From: Polyangiaceae bacterium
Lineage (GTDB): Bacteria > Myxococcota_A > Polyangia > Polyangiales > Polyangiaceae
Direction of reading: 5' to 3'
Assembly: GCA_016712345.1 (NCBI GenBank)
Contig: JADJRH010000011.1
Span: forward strand, 4,774,001-4,838,000
Length of the DNA: 64,000 bases
This document shows, one piece after another, positions 53,522-61,827 of the stretch. A model generated the notes under the pieces. That model made no database searches. It saw only the letters and a program-made list of their open reading frames with translations, and was not told where the DNA came from. Within the stretch, counting starts at the first letter, position 1. Every line of letters starts with the position of its first letter. The position numbers and the translations under genes were made by a program.

Positions 53522-54648
53522 GGCGCAAGATCCAGGCGCCGCGCCACCTCATCGAAGACCGAGAGCTTATGGAATCCGAGGAGGTTCATGGCGCGTGTAT
53601 AGGGGATACGTCCTTCGAGTGCGCCCGCCACTACGGCTCGTGTGAGCCGCTTCGATGCACGGGCGAACAGCGTTGCGTAGAAGTCGCCTCCTCGGCCGTC
53701 GGGCCGGGTTCGGCGGGCGAGCAAGATCGCCATGCGCTCGTCGAACACTTGGCGCGAGATCATGCGGAGATCGAACAGGCGACGCACGATGACGGCCTCG
53801 CTCACACCAAAGCGTCGGGCGATCTCTTTCGCGTCGGGCGCGCCCTGCCCAACGTGCTGTCGGAGCGTCTGCTCAGGCGCGAGCAGCTCTGCGGCGAAGG
53901 CGTTGCACCAGGCTTCAACCCCTGGGGTCGTCGTGTCGCGAAGGTCTTCCGTCGACACGGCGGATTCACCCCGCCATAGGTGCCCAAGCTCGTGGGCGAG
54001 CGTGAAGACCTGCGCTGCCTTCGCGTCGGCGCCGTTGACGAATACCACAGGGGCGAGCGGATCATCCGCGAGCGAGAAGCCTCGGAGTTCATCGACATCG
54101 AGCCTGCGGCTGGTGTTGCTGCCCACAACGCCGCTCACCATGACGAGCACTCCCTGAGCTTCAGCGCGTTCGGCCAAGAGGGCAAAGGCACGGTCTGGAG
54201 TGACATGCGGACGCGCGTCGATGTCGTACTCAAGCACCTTGCGGGCGCGCGCCGCTGCGTCCGCAGCAGTCTCCCCGGGCTTCATTGCGGCAACGAGCGG
54301 GCTCGGTGGCTCGTGCGCGAGCATCATCTCTTCGGAATACCAAGCCTGGCGCTGCTGACAGAGATAGATGGTGTCGAGCAACTCTCCGCTGGGCTGCGGG
54401 GTTCCGCGCGTCGTTGTCCGAAAGTCCGCGATGGGGAGCGGCTCGTCGGGAGGATCGGGCAAGAACAGATACCCAAACGGCACGTGAGTCGCTTGGGCGA
54501 ACGCTTCGAGCTGCTTGAAGGTCGGATGTGTCTCGCGGCTGAGCCATGCGTCCAGCTTTGGGAAGCGCACGGCGAGTTCGACCTCATCCATGCGGGACCG
54601 CTGGCAGGCCCAGCGCAGAAGCTCAGGTTTGACCTGCACGCGCGTCAT
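53518..54648 (-). CDS. ImmA/IrrE-family metallopeptidase with N-terminal helical HTH-like region
   Basis: ATG 54648 overlaps the hsdS stop (ATGA); the longer open frame upstream is within hsdS. The N-terminal half (PELLRWACQRSRMDEVELAVRFPKLDAWLSRETHPTFKQLEAFAQATHVPFGYLFLPDPPDE) is the HTH-type domain seen in COG2856-type proteins. HELGH in FTLAHELGHLWRGE is the zinc motif of ImmA/IrrE peptidases, with a downstream Glu. Such enzymes cleave repressors or antitoxins. It lies between hsdS and DUF4411, its likely partner. Confidence 0.88.
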   Translation of the reverse strand: MTRVQVKPELLRWACQRSRMDEVELAVRFPKLDAWLSRETHPTFKQLEAFAQATHVPFGYLFLPDPPDEPLPIADFRTTTRGTPQPSGELLDTIYLCQQRQAWYSEEMMLAHEPPSPLVAAMKPGETAADAAARARKVLEYDIDARPHVTPDRAFALLAERAEAQGVLVMVSGVVGSNTSRRLDVDELRGFSLADDPLAPVVFVNGADAKAAQVFTLAHELGHLWRGESAVSTEDLRDTTTPGVEAWCNAFAAELLAPEQTLRQHVGQGAPDAKEIARRFGVSEAVIVRRLFDLRMISRQVFDERMAILLARRTRPDGRGGDFYATLFARASKRLTRAVVAGALEGRIPYTRAMNLLGFHKLSVFDEVARRLDLAP

Positions 54649-55919
54649 GCCGCAGCCCCCACGTCGAGCTGTCCGGTCACCGCGGCGGCGATGAGAGCGG
54701 AGCGGCGCTCTTTGAGCAGCGTGATGGTGCGTTCGGTTGCGGCGCGCACGGCGTCGAGCTTCGAGGTCTCGCGTGCGATGTGGGCGACGATGGCGCGCTG
54801 TTCGTCGAGAGGTGGCACGGGCAGGTACACTTCGAAGAAGCCCTCGGGATAGAGGCGAAGGCGCGAGGACCAGACGCCCTTCGAGTAACGCGTGACCTCT
54901 TGGGCGAAGACCGGGAGGCGAACGACCGCGTCGATATAGGTGGGCGCGAGGCGCGGACCAGGCTCGTAGACGTTGTAGGCGGGGCTGACGATACCCTTCA
55001 CGGGAGCGATGCCCATCGCGCCCATCCACGCCCAGAGCGTGTTGATCACAAGATCTCCAGGCTGGCAGAGTTTGTAGCCCTCGTTTGTCTCGGCCTCGAA
55101 CATGTTGACGTCCTTCTCAGACCGAGGCGTGACACCTGTGAGATGCGAGACAGTGAGCATCTCCTCCTCACCAGTGGTCGAGCGCACGTCGCGCTCGCGA
55201 AAGAGCCACCGCGCGCGCTCGATCTCCCAATGCGCGGGGATCTCCCCGAGCCACGGCACCCCGGAGTCGCGCAGCTTCACCTTGGAATCGAGCCCGCGCG
55301 TAACAGCGGTAGCGATGATCGCCTTGCGCTTCTCGGCGAGCAGGTCAAGCACCCGCTGCTTCCCTCCGGTCAGCGCGTCGATGCGTGAAACCTCAGCATC
55401 AAGGTAGTTGGCGATACGGCTCTGCACTTCTAGTCGCGGACACCAAACACGAATGTCCGCGAGATGATCCTGAGAAATAGTCGTCATTGTCGTCGTAGTC
55501 GCGCGTGAAACTGTCGAGGAGCGCACAGGTTCCGCATTGAGCTGATAGGTCAAGAACCGCGGGTCAATACGGTCCGTATCTGGGCGGACTCCGACCACGT
55601 GACACTCGAATACGCGGGATTCCGACGACGGTCCGGCCCTTGCCGCGACGGCAATACCCTCGAGCTTTAGCGACGAACGAACGAAGAACACATCCCCCTC
55701 GTGAACGCCGAACGTTACAAGTTCGTCCGACGTGACCTCGACGCGATCGAGCTTGGAATCATCAACGAGTGCGTTGGGCGCGTAAAGGTCAGAGACATTC
55801 ACGAGCAAGATCCCCCGCCCGTAGTCATCCTTCTTCTTGAAGATGCCGTTTGCGAAGCCTCGCCGAAGCAAATACTTCAAACGCATCCGTGACCCAATGG
55901 CGCGTTCACTCGACGTCAC
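54645..55919 (-). CDS. hsdS: Type I restriction specificity subunit HsdS
   Basis: 424 residues with two target-recognition domains and conserved helical spacers. The central repeat LEVQSRIANYLDAEVSRIDALTGGKQRVLDLLAEKRKAIIATAVTRGLDSKVKLRDSGVPWLGEIPAHWE and the end-repeat PPLDEQRAIVAHIARETSKLDAVRAATERTITLLKERRSALIAAAVTGQLD are textbook HsdS. ATG 55919 overlaps the hsdM stop and its stop overlaps the immA start. It sets the DNA sequence recognised by the modification and restriction complex. Confidence 0.92.
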   Translation of the reverse strand: MTSSERAIGSRMRLKYLLRRGFANGIFKKKDDYGRGILLVNVSDLYAPNALVDDSKLDRVEVTSDELVTFGVHEGDVFFVRSSLKLEGIAVAARAGPSSESRVFECHVVGVRPDTDRIDPRFLTYQLNAEPVRSSTVSRATTTTMTTISQDHLADIRVWCPRLEVQSRIANYLDAEVSRIDALTGGKQRVLDLLAEKRKAIIATAVTRGLDSKVKLRDSGVPWLGEIPAHWEIERARWLFRERDVRSTTGEEEMLTVSHLTGVTPRSEKDVNMFEAETNEGYKLCQPGDLVINTLWAWMGAMGIAPVKGIVSPAYNVYEPGPRLAPTYIDAVVRLPVFAQEVTRYSKGVWSSRLRLYPEGFFEVYLPVPPLDEQRAIVAHIARETSKLDAVRAATERTITLLKERRSALIAAAVTGQLDVGAAA

Positions 55920-57940
55920 GACGTCACCTCACGAAGCAGCCGCACAATCTCGTCCTCCGCCTTCTTCAGCTCCGCGTCGATCTCCGCGAGCGATCTCGGC
56001 GGCGTGAACACATAGAAATGGCGATTGAAATTGATCTCATACCCCACCTTATCTTTGCTTCGATCCATCCACGCGTCCGGCACGTGCGGCTTCACCTCGC
56101 GCTCGAAGTAGGTGTCCACGTCTTCTTTGAGCGGCACGTTCTCGAAGTCACGCAGGTCGGGGTCGGCCTCCCAACCCGCCCCACGGCCCCCGGCCGGCAC
56201 GGCCTCGGCCTTCGCGTCGCGCTGCGTGAACACCGAGCGAAACAGCTTCTGCTCGGTCGCCTTCCAGCGGTTCCCGCGTTTCTTTAGCAGCGCTTCAATT
56301 GCGTCCCACGTTGGCGCCCAGTTGGGGCGCGGGTTGCGGCCCAGCGCCTTTTCGATGGCCTGGATATCGTCAGACAAGTGCGGGTAGACCTCCAGAAAGC
56401 GCTTCTTGTCGTCGCCGATCATCTGGTAGCGCAGGCGCAGAGGGCGTTCAACGGTGACGCGGGTGTATCCGAAGTCGGTATTGTCGAAGATCTTCGAGCG
56501 CGGGCCTTCCTCAAACTTGCCATACAGCCGCACGATCTCGTCGATCTGCGCAATGGTCATGTGCCGCCGCTTGTCGCCGAGACTGCGCTTGCTGTCTTCG
56601 CTGCCGCCTGCGGTCCACACGTCGCGTGCATCTAAGAGTTGCACTTTGCCCTTGCGACGCTTTTCTTTGCGGTTGGTGACCACCCAAATGTAGGTGCCAA
56701 TTCCGGTGTTGTAGAACATCGACTCAGGCAAGGCGACAATGGCTTCGAGCCAGTCGTTCTCGATCAGCCACCTGCGGATCTCGCTCTCACCCGAACCCGC
56801 GCCCCCGGTGAACATGGGCGATCCTGAGAAGACGATGGCCAGCCGAGATCCCTCCTTGTGCTCCTTTGGCTTTACGTCCTCGCGCTTGCTCCACATGTGC
56901 TGGAGGAACAGGAGTGCTCCATCGTTCACGCGTGGCAGGCCTGCACCGAAGCGACCATCAAGGCCCTGTTTGTCGTGCTCTCGAATGATTTCCTTTTGCT
57001 GCTTTTTCCAGTCGACCCCGAAAGGTGGGTTGCTGAGGAAGTAGTCAAATTTGTCGGTGGGCTCTTCGGTGAAGCGGTCCTCGGTAAAAATATCGCCGAA
57101 GCGAACGTTGTCGCCGCCGCCATTGTGACTGACTTCTTTCATCAGCATGTCAGAGGCCGCCGTGGCGTAGGCCCGCTTATTGTAGTCCTGACCATAAACG
57201 TAGAGCCTGGCTTCAGCGTGGTGCTCCCGCAGATAGCGCTGCGCTTGGGCGAGCATGCCGCCGGTGCCGCACGCCGGATCGAGGAGCTTGCGCACGGTTC
57301 CCGGCGTGGCGAGCAACTTGTCGTCGTGGATAAAGAGCAGGTTGACCATTAGGCGAATCACTTCGCGGGGCGTGAAGTGATCGCCGGCCGTCTCGTTCGC
57401 GAGTTCGTTAAAGCGGCGGATAAGGTTTTCAAAGATCAGGCCCATTTGCACGTTGGGCACGTTCGCTGGATGCAGGTCCACGTCGGCAAATTTCGAAACA
57501 ACGAGGAAGAGGACGTTTGCCTCGTGCATTTTCTCGATTTCAGTTTCGAACTCGAAGTATTCAAAGATGCGCTGAACGTTGGCGGAGAAGCCCTTGATGT
57601 AACTGACAAGGTGTTTGTTGATGTTGTCCGGGTCGCCTTTGAGCTTGGCGAAATCGAGCGGCGAGTGGTTGTGAAATCGCTGACCGGCAACCTTGTTGAG
57701 CTTGGTGTCAAGCGCATCGCCCACGACTTTGCCACCCTTGCTCCTTTCGTGCTCTGCAACGACCTTTTCTTTTGTGGAAGCGAGCACGCAATCGAAGCGG
57801 CGCAGTACCGTCATTGGCAACATGACCCGCTCGTATTGCGGCGGACGATACGGCCCGCGTAATAAGTCGGCGATTTGCCAGATGAGGTTCGCGAAGGAGT
57901 TGTGATCAGCGGCCATGGTTGTTGTCTCGGGCGTACTCAC
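55916..57940 (-). CDS. hsdM: Type I DNA adenine methyltransferase HsdM
   Basis: GTG 57940 has GGAG at good spacing and gives 674 residues; ATG 57916 is the alternative. N-terminal HsdM_N helices (NLIWQIADLLRGPYRPPQYERVMLPMTVLRRFDCVL) precede the N6-adenine methyltransferase motifs DPACGTGGM (~221-229, SAM binding) and NPPFG (~304-308, catalytic). A long C-terminal region follows. It is the first gene of the operon and protects host DNA together with HsdS. Confidence 0.92.
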   Translation of the reverse strand: MSTPETTTMAADHNSFANLIWQIADLLRGPYRPPQYERVMLPMTVLRRFDCVLASTKEKVVAEHERSKGGKVVGDALDTKLNKVAGQRFHNHSPLDFAKLKGDPDNINKHLVSYIKGFSANVQRIFEYFEFETEIEKMHEANVLFLVVSKFADVDLHPANVPNVQMGLIFENLIRRFNELANETAGDHFTPREVIRLMVNLLFIHDDKLLATPGTVRKLLDPACGTGGMLAQAQRYLREHHAEARLYVYGQDYNKRAYATAASDMLMKEVSHNGGGDNVRFGDIFTEDRFTEEPTDKFDYFLSNPPFGVDWKKQQKEIIREHDKQGLDGRFGAGLPRVNDGALLFLQHMWSKREDVKPKEHKEGSRLAIVFSGSPMFTGGAGSGESEIRRWLIENDWLEAIVALPESMFYNTGIGTYIWVVTNRKEKRRKGKVQLLDARDVWTAGGSEDSKRSLGDKRRHMTIAQIDEIVRLYGKFEEGPRSKIFDNTDFGYTRVTVERPLRLRYQMIGDDKKRFLEVYPHLSDDIQAIEKALGRNPRPNWAPTWDAIEALLKKRGNRWKATEQKLFRSVFTQRDAKAEAVPAGGRGAGWEADPDLRDFENVPLKEDVDTYFEREVKPHVPDAWMDRSKDKVGYEINFNRHFYVFTPPRSLAEIDAELKKAEDEIVRLLREVTS

Positions 57941-58098
57941 CGGCGCTCCACGGTGGGCCGATCCATCGGTCGAGTTCGGCGCAAGAGTACGTGAAGTGCG
58001 CGCGGATGGGCATTGTCGAAATTTCGCTCCGCAAGGCGAGTTCAACGCGGTCGGGATTCACACGGGTTAGCGCAACGGGCTTCAAAGCGGAGCCCCTG

Positions 58099-58125
58099 TT
58101 TATACCAAAGCGGTGCATGGCTCAA
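58099..58125 (-). promoter_or_regulatory. Weak candidate promoter for the hsd operon
   Basis: On the minus strand TTGAGC (58125-58120) and TATAAA (58104-58099) are 15 bp apart, about 160 bp upstream of the hsdM start. The spacing is short for a sigma70 promoter, so this is only a suggestion. Confidence 0.3.
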
Positions 58126-58166
58126 CCGTTGTTCAGCGTGCGATCTCAATCCCCGCGCCGAACTGG

Positions 58167-58243
58167 GGCCGCGTCGCACTTTACGCTGCTCGGCCCGCCG
58201 TAATCGTCGGAACCCGAATCGTACCTTCGCACTCGGCCAACTG
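58167..58243. repeat. Duplicate of the DUF429 3' end
   Basis: Aligns without gaps with 58504-58580, the end of the DUF429 gene, at about 66 of 77 positions by hand count. It is directly joined to the RhuM remnant at 58244. This looks like the tail of a second, lost DUF429 gene. Confidence 0.75.
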
Positions 58244-58356
58244 CCCAGATGCGGAACTGGGTCGCCTCGTAGCTGTTCACTCGGTAGCCGACTGCGATAA
58301 CAGCATCAAGGTTATAGAAGTCGATCGTCCGGGTGACTTCGCGCTCGCCCTCGCGC
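58244..58356 (-). pseudogene. RhuM-family gene remnant
   Basis: Minus-strand translation reads EGEREVTRTIDFYNLDAVIAVGYRVNSYEATQFRIWA, matching the RhuM core and the equivalent region KHYNLSAIIAVGYKVNSERAVQFRKWA of the intact RhuM at 40208-41284. Only about 38 codons remain. The 5' side abuts the 77-bp repeat, and the 3' side fuses to the DUF429-like tail. Confidence 0.8.
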
Positions 58357-58433
58357 GCCCCCTCCCTGAGCGAGCGAAGCGAGCGATTTGGGAGGGGCCG
58401 GGCGGCGCGCCAGCGCCGGCCGGGGGGTGGGCA
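58357..58433. repeat. 77-bp dispersed palindromic element, copy 2
   Basis: Identical to 40116-40192 except at one base. Here it lies directly against the RhuM remnant, while copy 1 lies just beyond the stop of the intact RhuM. Read on the minus strand the element is open in the RhuM frame. Confidence 0.8.
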
Positions 58434-58517
58434 TCTGTGCTCACGTACCTGTTGGCCGCGGCGTGAGGTGGTCAGGGCGAGTTCACGGGCTTTTCCAAGG
58501 TATGGCCGCGTTGCACT

Positions 58518-59341
58518 TTACGTCGGTGCGCCCGCGGTAATCGTCGGAACCCAGATCGCACCTTCGCAGTCGGCCAACTGTCGCTCCCGGGCCGGGTCGG
58601 GCCCCAGCGCCGGGCGACAGGCGTTCTCGGCGTGGAGAATGGCAGTGCACAGCGCGACGAAGGCGTCGGCCACATCGTAGTCAGGTGTCTTGGCATTGCC
58701 TGAGCTGTAGCGGCACGCGAGCGCAACAAGCCGGAGATCGATACTGAGCTTGATGCCGGCGGCGGCGCACGCGGCAATGCCGAGGCGCACCGCTTCGTCA
58801 GGGCGCGACTTGTAGCTCGGGAGCCCCATCGCACGCAGCGTCGCGCCTGGGTAGACCTCAATGACCTCGCCGTCGCCGCGCCCGCCGGGGAACGGGAGAA
58901 CGCGGTACTTGTGCGACTCCCACAACTGGGAAAGCAACACGTTTCCAAGGAGCGTCATCTGGAAGGTCGCCTGGAATTTGTCTTTGAGCGGGGGCTGCCC
59001 ACCGGCCGCAATATCGGTCGCACGCTTGGTCCAGAGTCGCGCGCGTTCGGCGGGGTTTCGCCACGGGGCGAAGGGTGTGAAGTCGAGCGGGTCGGTGAGC
59101 CGGAGGCGCTGCGCGATCGCCCCGTTGAATGAGCGCCAGCCGAGGAACGGACCGTGCTCGGAGCCGATGTCGGAAGCGAACTTGGGGTCGCACAGGAGCG
59201 CGTAGGGCACGCCAAATGGGAAGTCGAACCCCACGACGCGGGCAGGTCGGGTCAAGAGTTCGCGGAGGAGTTCTTCGGCGGTCCAGCCCGGAGGCTCAGC
59301 TGCAAGGAGGCGGGCGTTGATCCCGGAGGCGTCGATTGAAC
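58518..59341 (-). pseudogene. DUF429 family protein, 3' part of an IS-interrupted gene
   Basis: The main body of a DUF429 (predicted RNase H-like nuclease) protein: VVGFDFPFGVPYALL, FLGWRSFNGAIAQRL, LGNVLLSQLW, VEVYPGATLRAMGLPSYKSRPDEAVR and YDVADAFVALCTAIL. It lacks the N-terminal GVDF strand, which lies on the other side of the IS481-type element at 61073-61184. Any frame continuing from the IS into this part is not a native start. Function of DUF429 is not established. Confidence 0.8.
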
Positions 59342-61072
59342 GACCGGGTGCTGTGGTAACATTTTGGACCGGGATCCTGGGTGACAGAATCCTGGTGTGC
59401 GGAGACGTGGACCTGGAGGATGGGTCGCACGTACCGGGTGCACGTCGCCGCTGTCCGGGTGGTTGAGGACACGGACAGGATATCTGGTAGCGTGAACCGG
59501 GCTCTTTATCGGCGAAAGCCGGGTGCTCTGTCAACACGAACCGAGAGTGACACTCTTCTCTCTGCGGTTGCTGTCGGCCGAACGAGCGAAGCTATCGGAC
59601 CGCCGCCTCTGGGAGCGCGCGGTCGCGCCCGATAACGATATGGGAGTAAGTGCCGCGAAGCGGGCCGGCGCAGCGTGGCTCGAGGGGGGCCGGGGGAGAC
59701 TGACAAGTTGAGTGAATGCCTGTGGAGAAGGAGTGGGGAGCGGGTTGCGCTCTTGTCGAGTCGAACTCGACCTGCGATGCGCTTGCGCTTTGTGCCTACT
59801 CAACGCTTCTTGTCGAGTCGAATCTCCTTGCCTCTCAGCATCAACTCCGCGATTAATACCGGGCCGTAGAAGACTTCCCATGTGTCATCGTCAATGGGAT
59901 TCAGCCCGACAGGTTCTCGTGCGAGGAGCTTCGAAAGGGTTGTCTTGCTGTTTTGTCCGGCAAACCTCAGACGACCTTGCTCATCCAATTTACGCACCTT
60001 CATCGTGTCTGGATACTCTGGCGACAAGAGCTTTTCCGGCATGTGCCGCCGCGACGGTACGAACACCGATGCAGGCGTCTTCATCTCCAGCGCCTCGTGC
60101 GGGCGCTCCTGGTTGTACATCCGGCGAAAGCAGTCAAAGGCACGCTGTTGACCTATTCGTGTCGGAGATGAAGGGGTCGTTGTGTCCTCCTTCAGCGTGC
60201 GGTGCATGCGCTCATGACGGCCATTCTGTTGGGGCTCTCCAGGCTCGATGCGCTCCGGCGTGATGCCCAATCGAATCCACCACACCGACAGCTCAGACAG
60301 CCCTCCGAGGCCAGTCGTCGCGAAAGGCGAACCGTTGTCGGAGCGAATCCGCCACGGCATCCCAAACTCGCGAAAGGCCCGCTCGAAGTGCGGTTGCACC
60401 GCGGCGAAGTCTGTCTTGACCAGCGCCTCGCACTTGAGCAAGTAGCGGCTCACATGGTCTGTCATCGTAAGCGGGTAACATCGAGTTTTGTCTCCCAGCG
60501 CGAAGTGCCCTTTGAAGTCCACGCACCACGTGTCGTTTGGGTGCGTCGTCTCAGCCATCGGCATCGCGGTCATCGGTGCGCACACACGACGCCGACGCGG
60601 CCGAACCAGACCGTACTTCGTTAGCGCATCTCCAATCGTACTCGCCGCTGGCACCTCCGTCATACCCATGCTCAACAGCCGCGCACGCAGCTTCTTCGGC
60701 CCCCACGTCGGGTGTTCCTTACGCAGCTCCAGCACCCGATCGAGCACCTCGCCCGCTGTTCGGTGCGGGCACGAGCGCGCCACTGGTCGCCGTTCGTCCA
60801 GCCCGCCGGGGCCTTGCGCCTCGTACCGCTCCACCCATTTGTAGCCGGTCTTTCGGCTGATCCCGAAACGTGTGCACAGCTCGGTAAACGTTTCGTCCGT
60901 GTCGTTCACCATCGTGATAAACCGCATCCGCTCTTCCACAGGACAGGTCACTTTCCAGGGCACCGGCTCCTCCAAACCCGTGCCTTACCGCCCTGGATGA
61001 GATGTCACCCAGGAACCCGGTCTGATTCGTCACCCAGGCTCCCGGTCTACTTTGTTACCTGAGCACCCGGTC
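59342..61072. mobile_element. IS481-family insertion sequence with complex termini
   Basis: 11-bp perfect terminal inverted repeats GACCGGGTGCT (59342-59352) and AGCACCCGGTC (61062-61072) bound a 1731-bp element with one transposase gene. Inside each end there are further copies of a GGACCGGGATCCTGGGTGACA-like motif: left near 59366-59386, right twice in 60998-61050 in inverse orientation. No clear target-site duplication was seen. Removing exactly 59342-61072 restores the DUF429 reading frame. Left of the transposase, 59353-59799 has no gene. Confidence 0.85.
59800..60975 (-). CDS. IS481-family transposase
   Basis: 391 residues. N-terminal HTH (TFTELCTRFGISRKTGYKWVERYEAQG) and an integrase core with the DDE residues in WCVDFKGHF, RIRSDNGSPFATTGLGGLS and EPGEPQQNGRHERMHRTLKED, ending with an RPHEAL motif. 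This is the IS481/IS3-like DDE type. It appears intact, with no frameshift, so the element may be active. Confidence 0.92.
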   Translation of the reverse strand: MEEPVPWKVTCPVEERMRFITMVNDTDETFTELCTRFGISRKTGYKWVERYEAQGPGGLDERRPVARSCPHRTAGEVLDRVLELRKEHPTWGPKKLRARLLSMGMTEVPAASTIGDALTKYGLVRPRRRRVCAPMTAMPMAETTHPNDTWCVDFKGHFALGDKTRCYPLTMTDHVSRYLLKCEALVKTDFAAVQPHFERAFREFGMPWRIRSDNGSPFATTGLGGLSELSVWWIRLGITPERIEPGEPQQNGRHERMHRTLKEDTTTPSSPTRIGQQRAFDCFRRMYNQERPHEALEMKTPASVFVPSRRHMPEKLLSPEYPDTMKVRKLDEQGRLRFAGQNSKTTLSKLLAREPVGLNPIDDDTWEVFYGPVLIAELMLRGKEIRLDKKR

Positions 61073-61184
61073 TGTACCCGATGCGGTACGAGTGCCAGCC
61101 GGTCGACTGGGCGGCGACGGCGATGATCTTGCGCCGTTGGTCGCTTGCCCGCTGGGGCGCACCAAAGTCAACGCCGAGGATCAT
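61073..61184 (-). pseudogene. DUF429 family protein, 5' part
   Basis: From ATG 61184 it reads MILGVDFGAPQRASDQRRKI and on to YRIGY, the first beta strands of DUF429 proteins with the GVDF motif. The frame ends at the IS border. Joined to 59341, codon AGT bridges the two parts and gives an intact protein of about 311 residues. Confidence 0.75.
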
Positions 61185-61332
61185 CTTGAACGGGGATGCG
61201 CGGTGAAGGAGTGCACGGGGGCCATGCGCTTTTCGCTCCTTCGGTCGAAAAGGTCCAGGGTGATCCGCTGGGCAACGGTGTTTTGGCGGGCGCCTGCGAT
61301 TTCGAACGATGGTCGCGTCGGGAGGGCAACGA

Positions 61333-61800
61333 CTACTCGAGCAAGCTGCGCAGCATCCACGCCGTCTTCTCGTGGACCTGCATCCGCTGCGTGAGCAGGT
61401 CACACGTCGGCTGATCACTCACGCTCTCGGCGATCTTGAAGACTTGCCGCGCCGTGCGGGCGACGGTCTCATGCCCCTCGACGAGCTTGGTGATCATGTC
61501 CTGCGCCTTCGGCACGCCGTCTTCTTCCTTGATCGCTGAGAGCGCGCTGAACTGCTTGTACGTGCCCGGTGCCGGGAACCCGAGCGCGCGGATGCGCTCG
61601 GCCACGAGATCCACGGCGAGCGCGAGCTCGTTGTACTGGGCCTCGAACATGAGGTGCAGCGTCTGGAACATCGGGCCGGTCACGTTCCAGTGGAAGTTAT
61701 GGGTCTTGAGGTAGAGGGTGTACGAATCCGCGAGGACGCGCGACAGTCCGCTCGCGATCTCCTGGCGCTTGTTGGCTTCAATGCCGATGTCGATGTTCAT
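61333..61800 (-). CDS. dps: Dps-family DNA-binding ferritin-like protein
   Basis: 155 residues. LKTHNFHWNVTGPMFQTLHLMFEAQYNELALAVDLVAERIRALG carries the Dps ferroxidase ligands (His, His/Asp, Glu at the dimer interface), followed by HETVARTARQVFKIAES and the C-terminal VHEKTAWMLRSLLE helix. Dps dodecamers store iron using hydrogen peroxide and protect DNA. It lies 27 bp downstream of katG on the same strand, forming a peroxide-defence operon. Confidence 0.92.
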   Translation of the reverse strand: MNIDIGIEANKRQEIASGLSRVLADSYTLYLKTHNFHWNVTGPMFQTLHLMFEAQYNELALAVDLVAERIRALGFPAPGTYKQFSALSAIKEEDGVPKAQDMITKLVEGHETVARTARQVFKIAESVSDQPTCDLLTQRMQVHEKTAWMLRSLLE

Positions 61801-61827
61801 GGTGTTCTCCTTGGTCGAGTTTCTGGT

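Noticed and set aside
57906..58118. 70-residue minus-strand gene upstream of hsdM
   Set aside because: It overlaps the hsdM start and the best promoter candidate, has no clear ribosome site and no recognisable motif.
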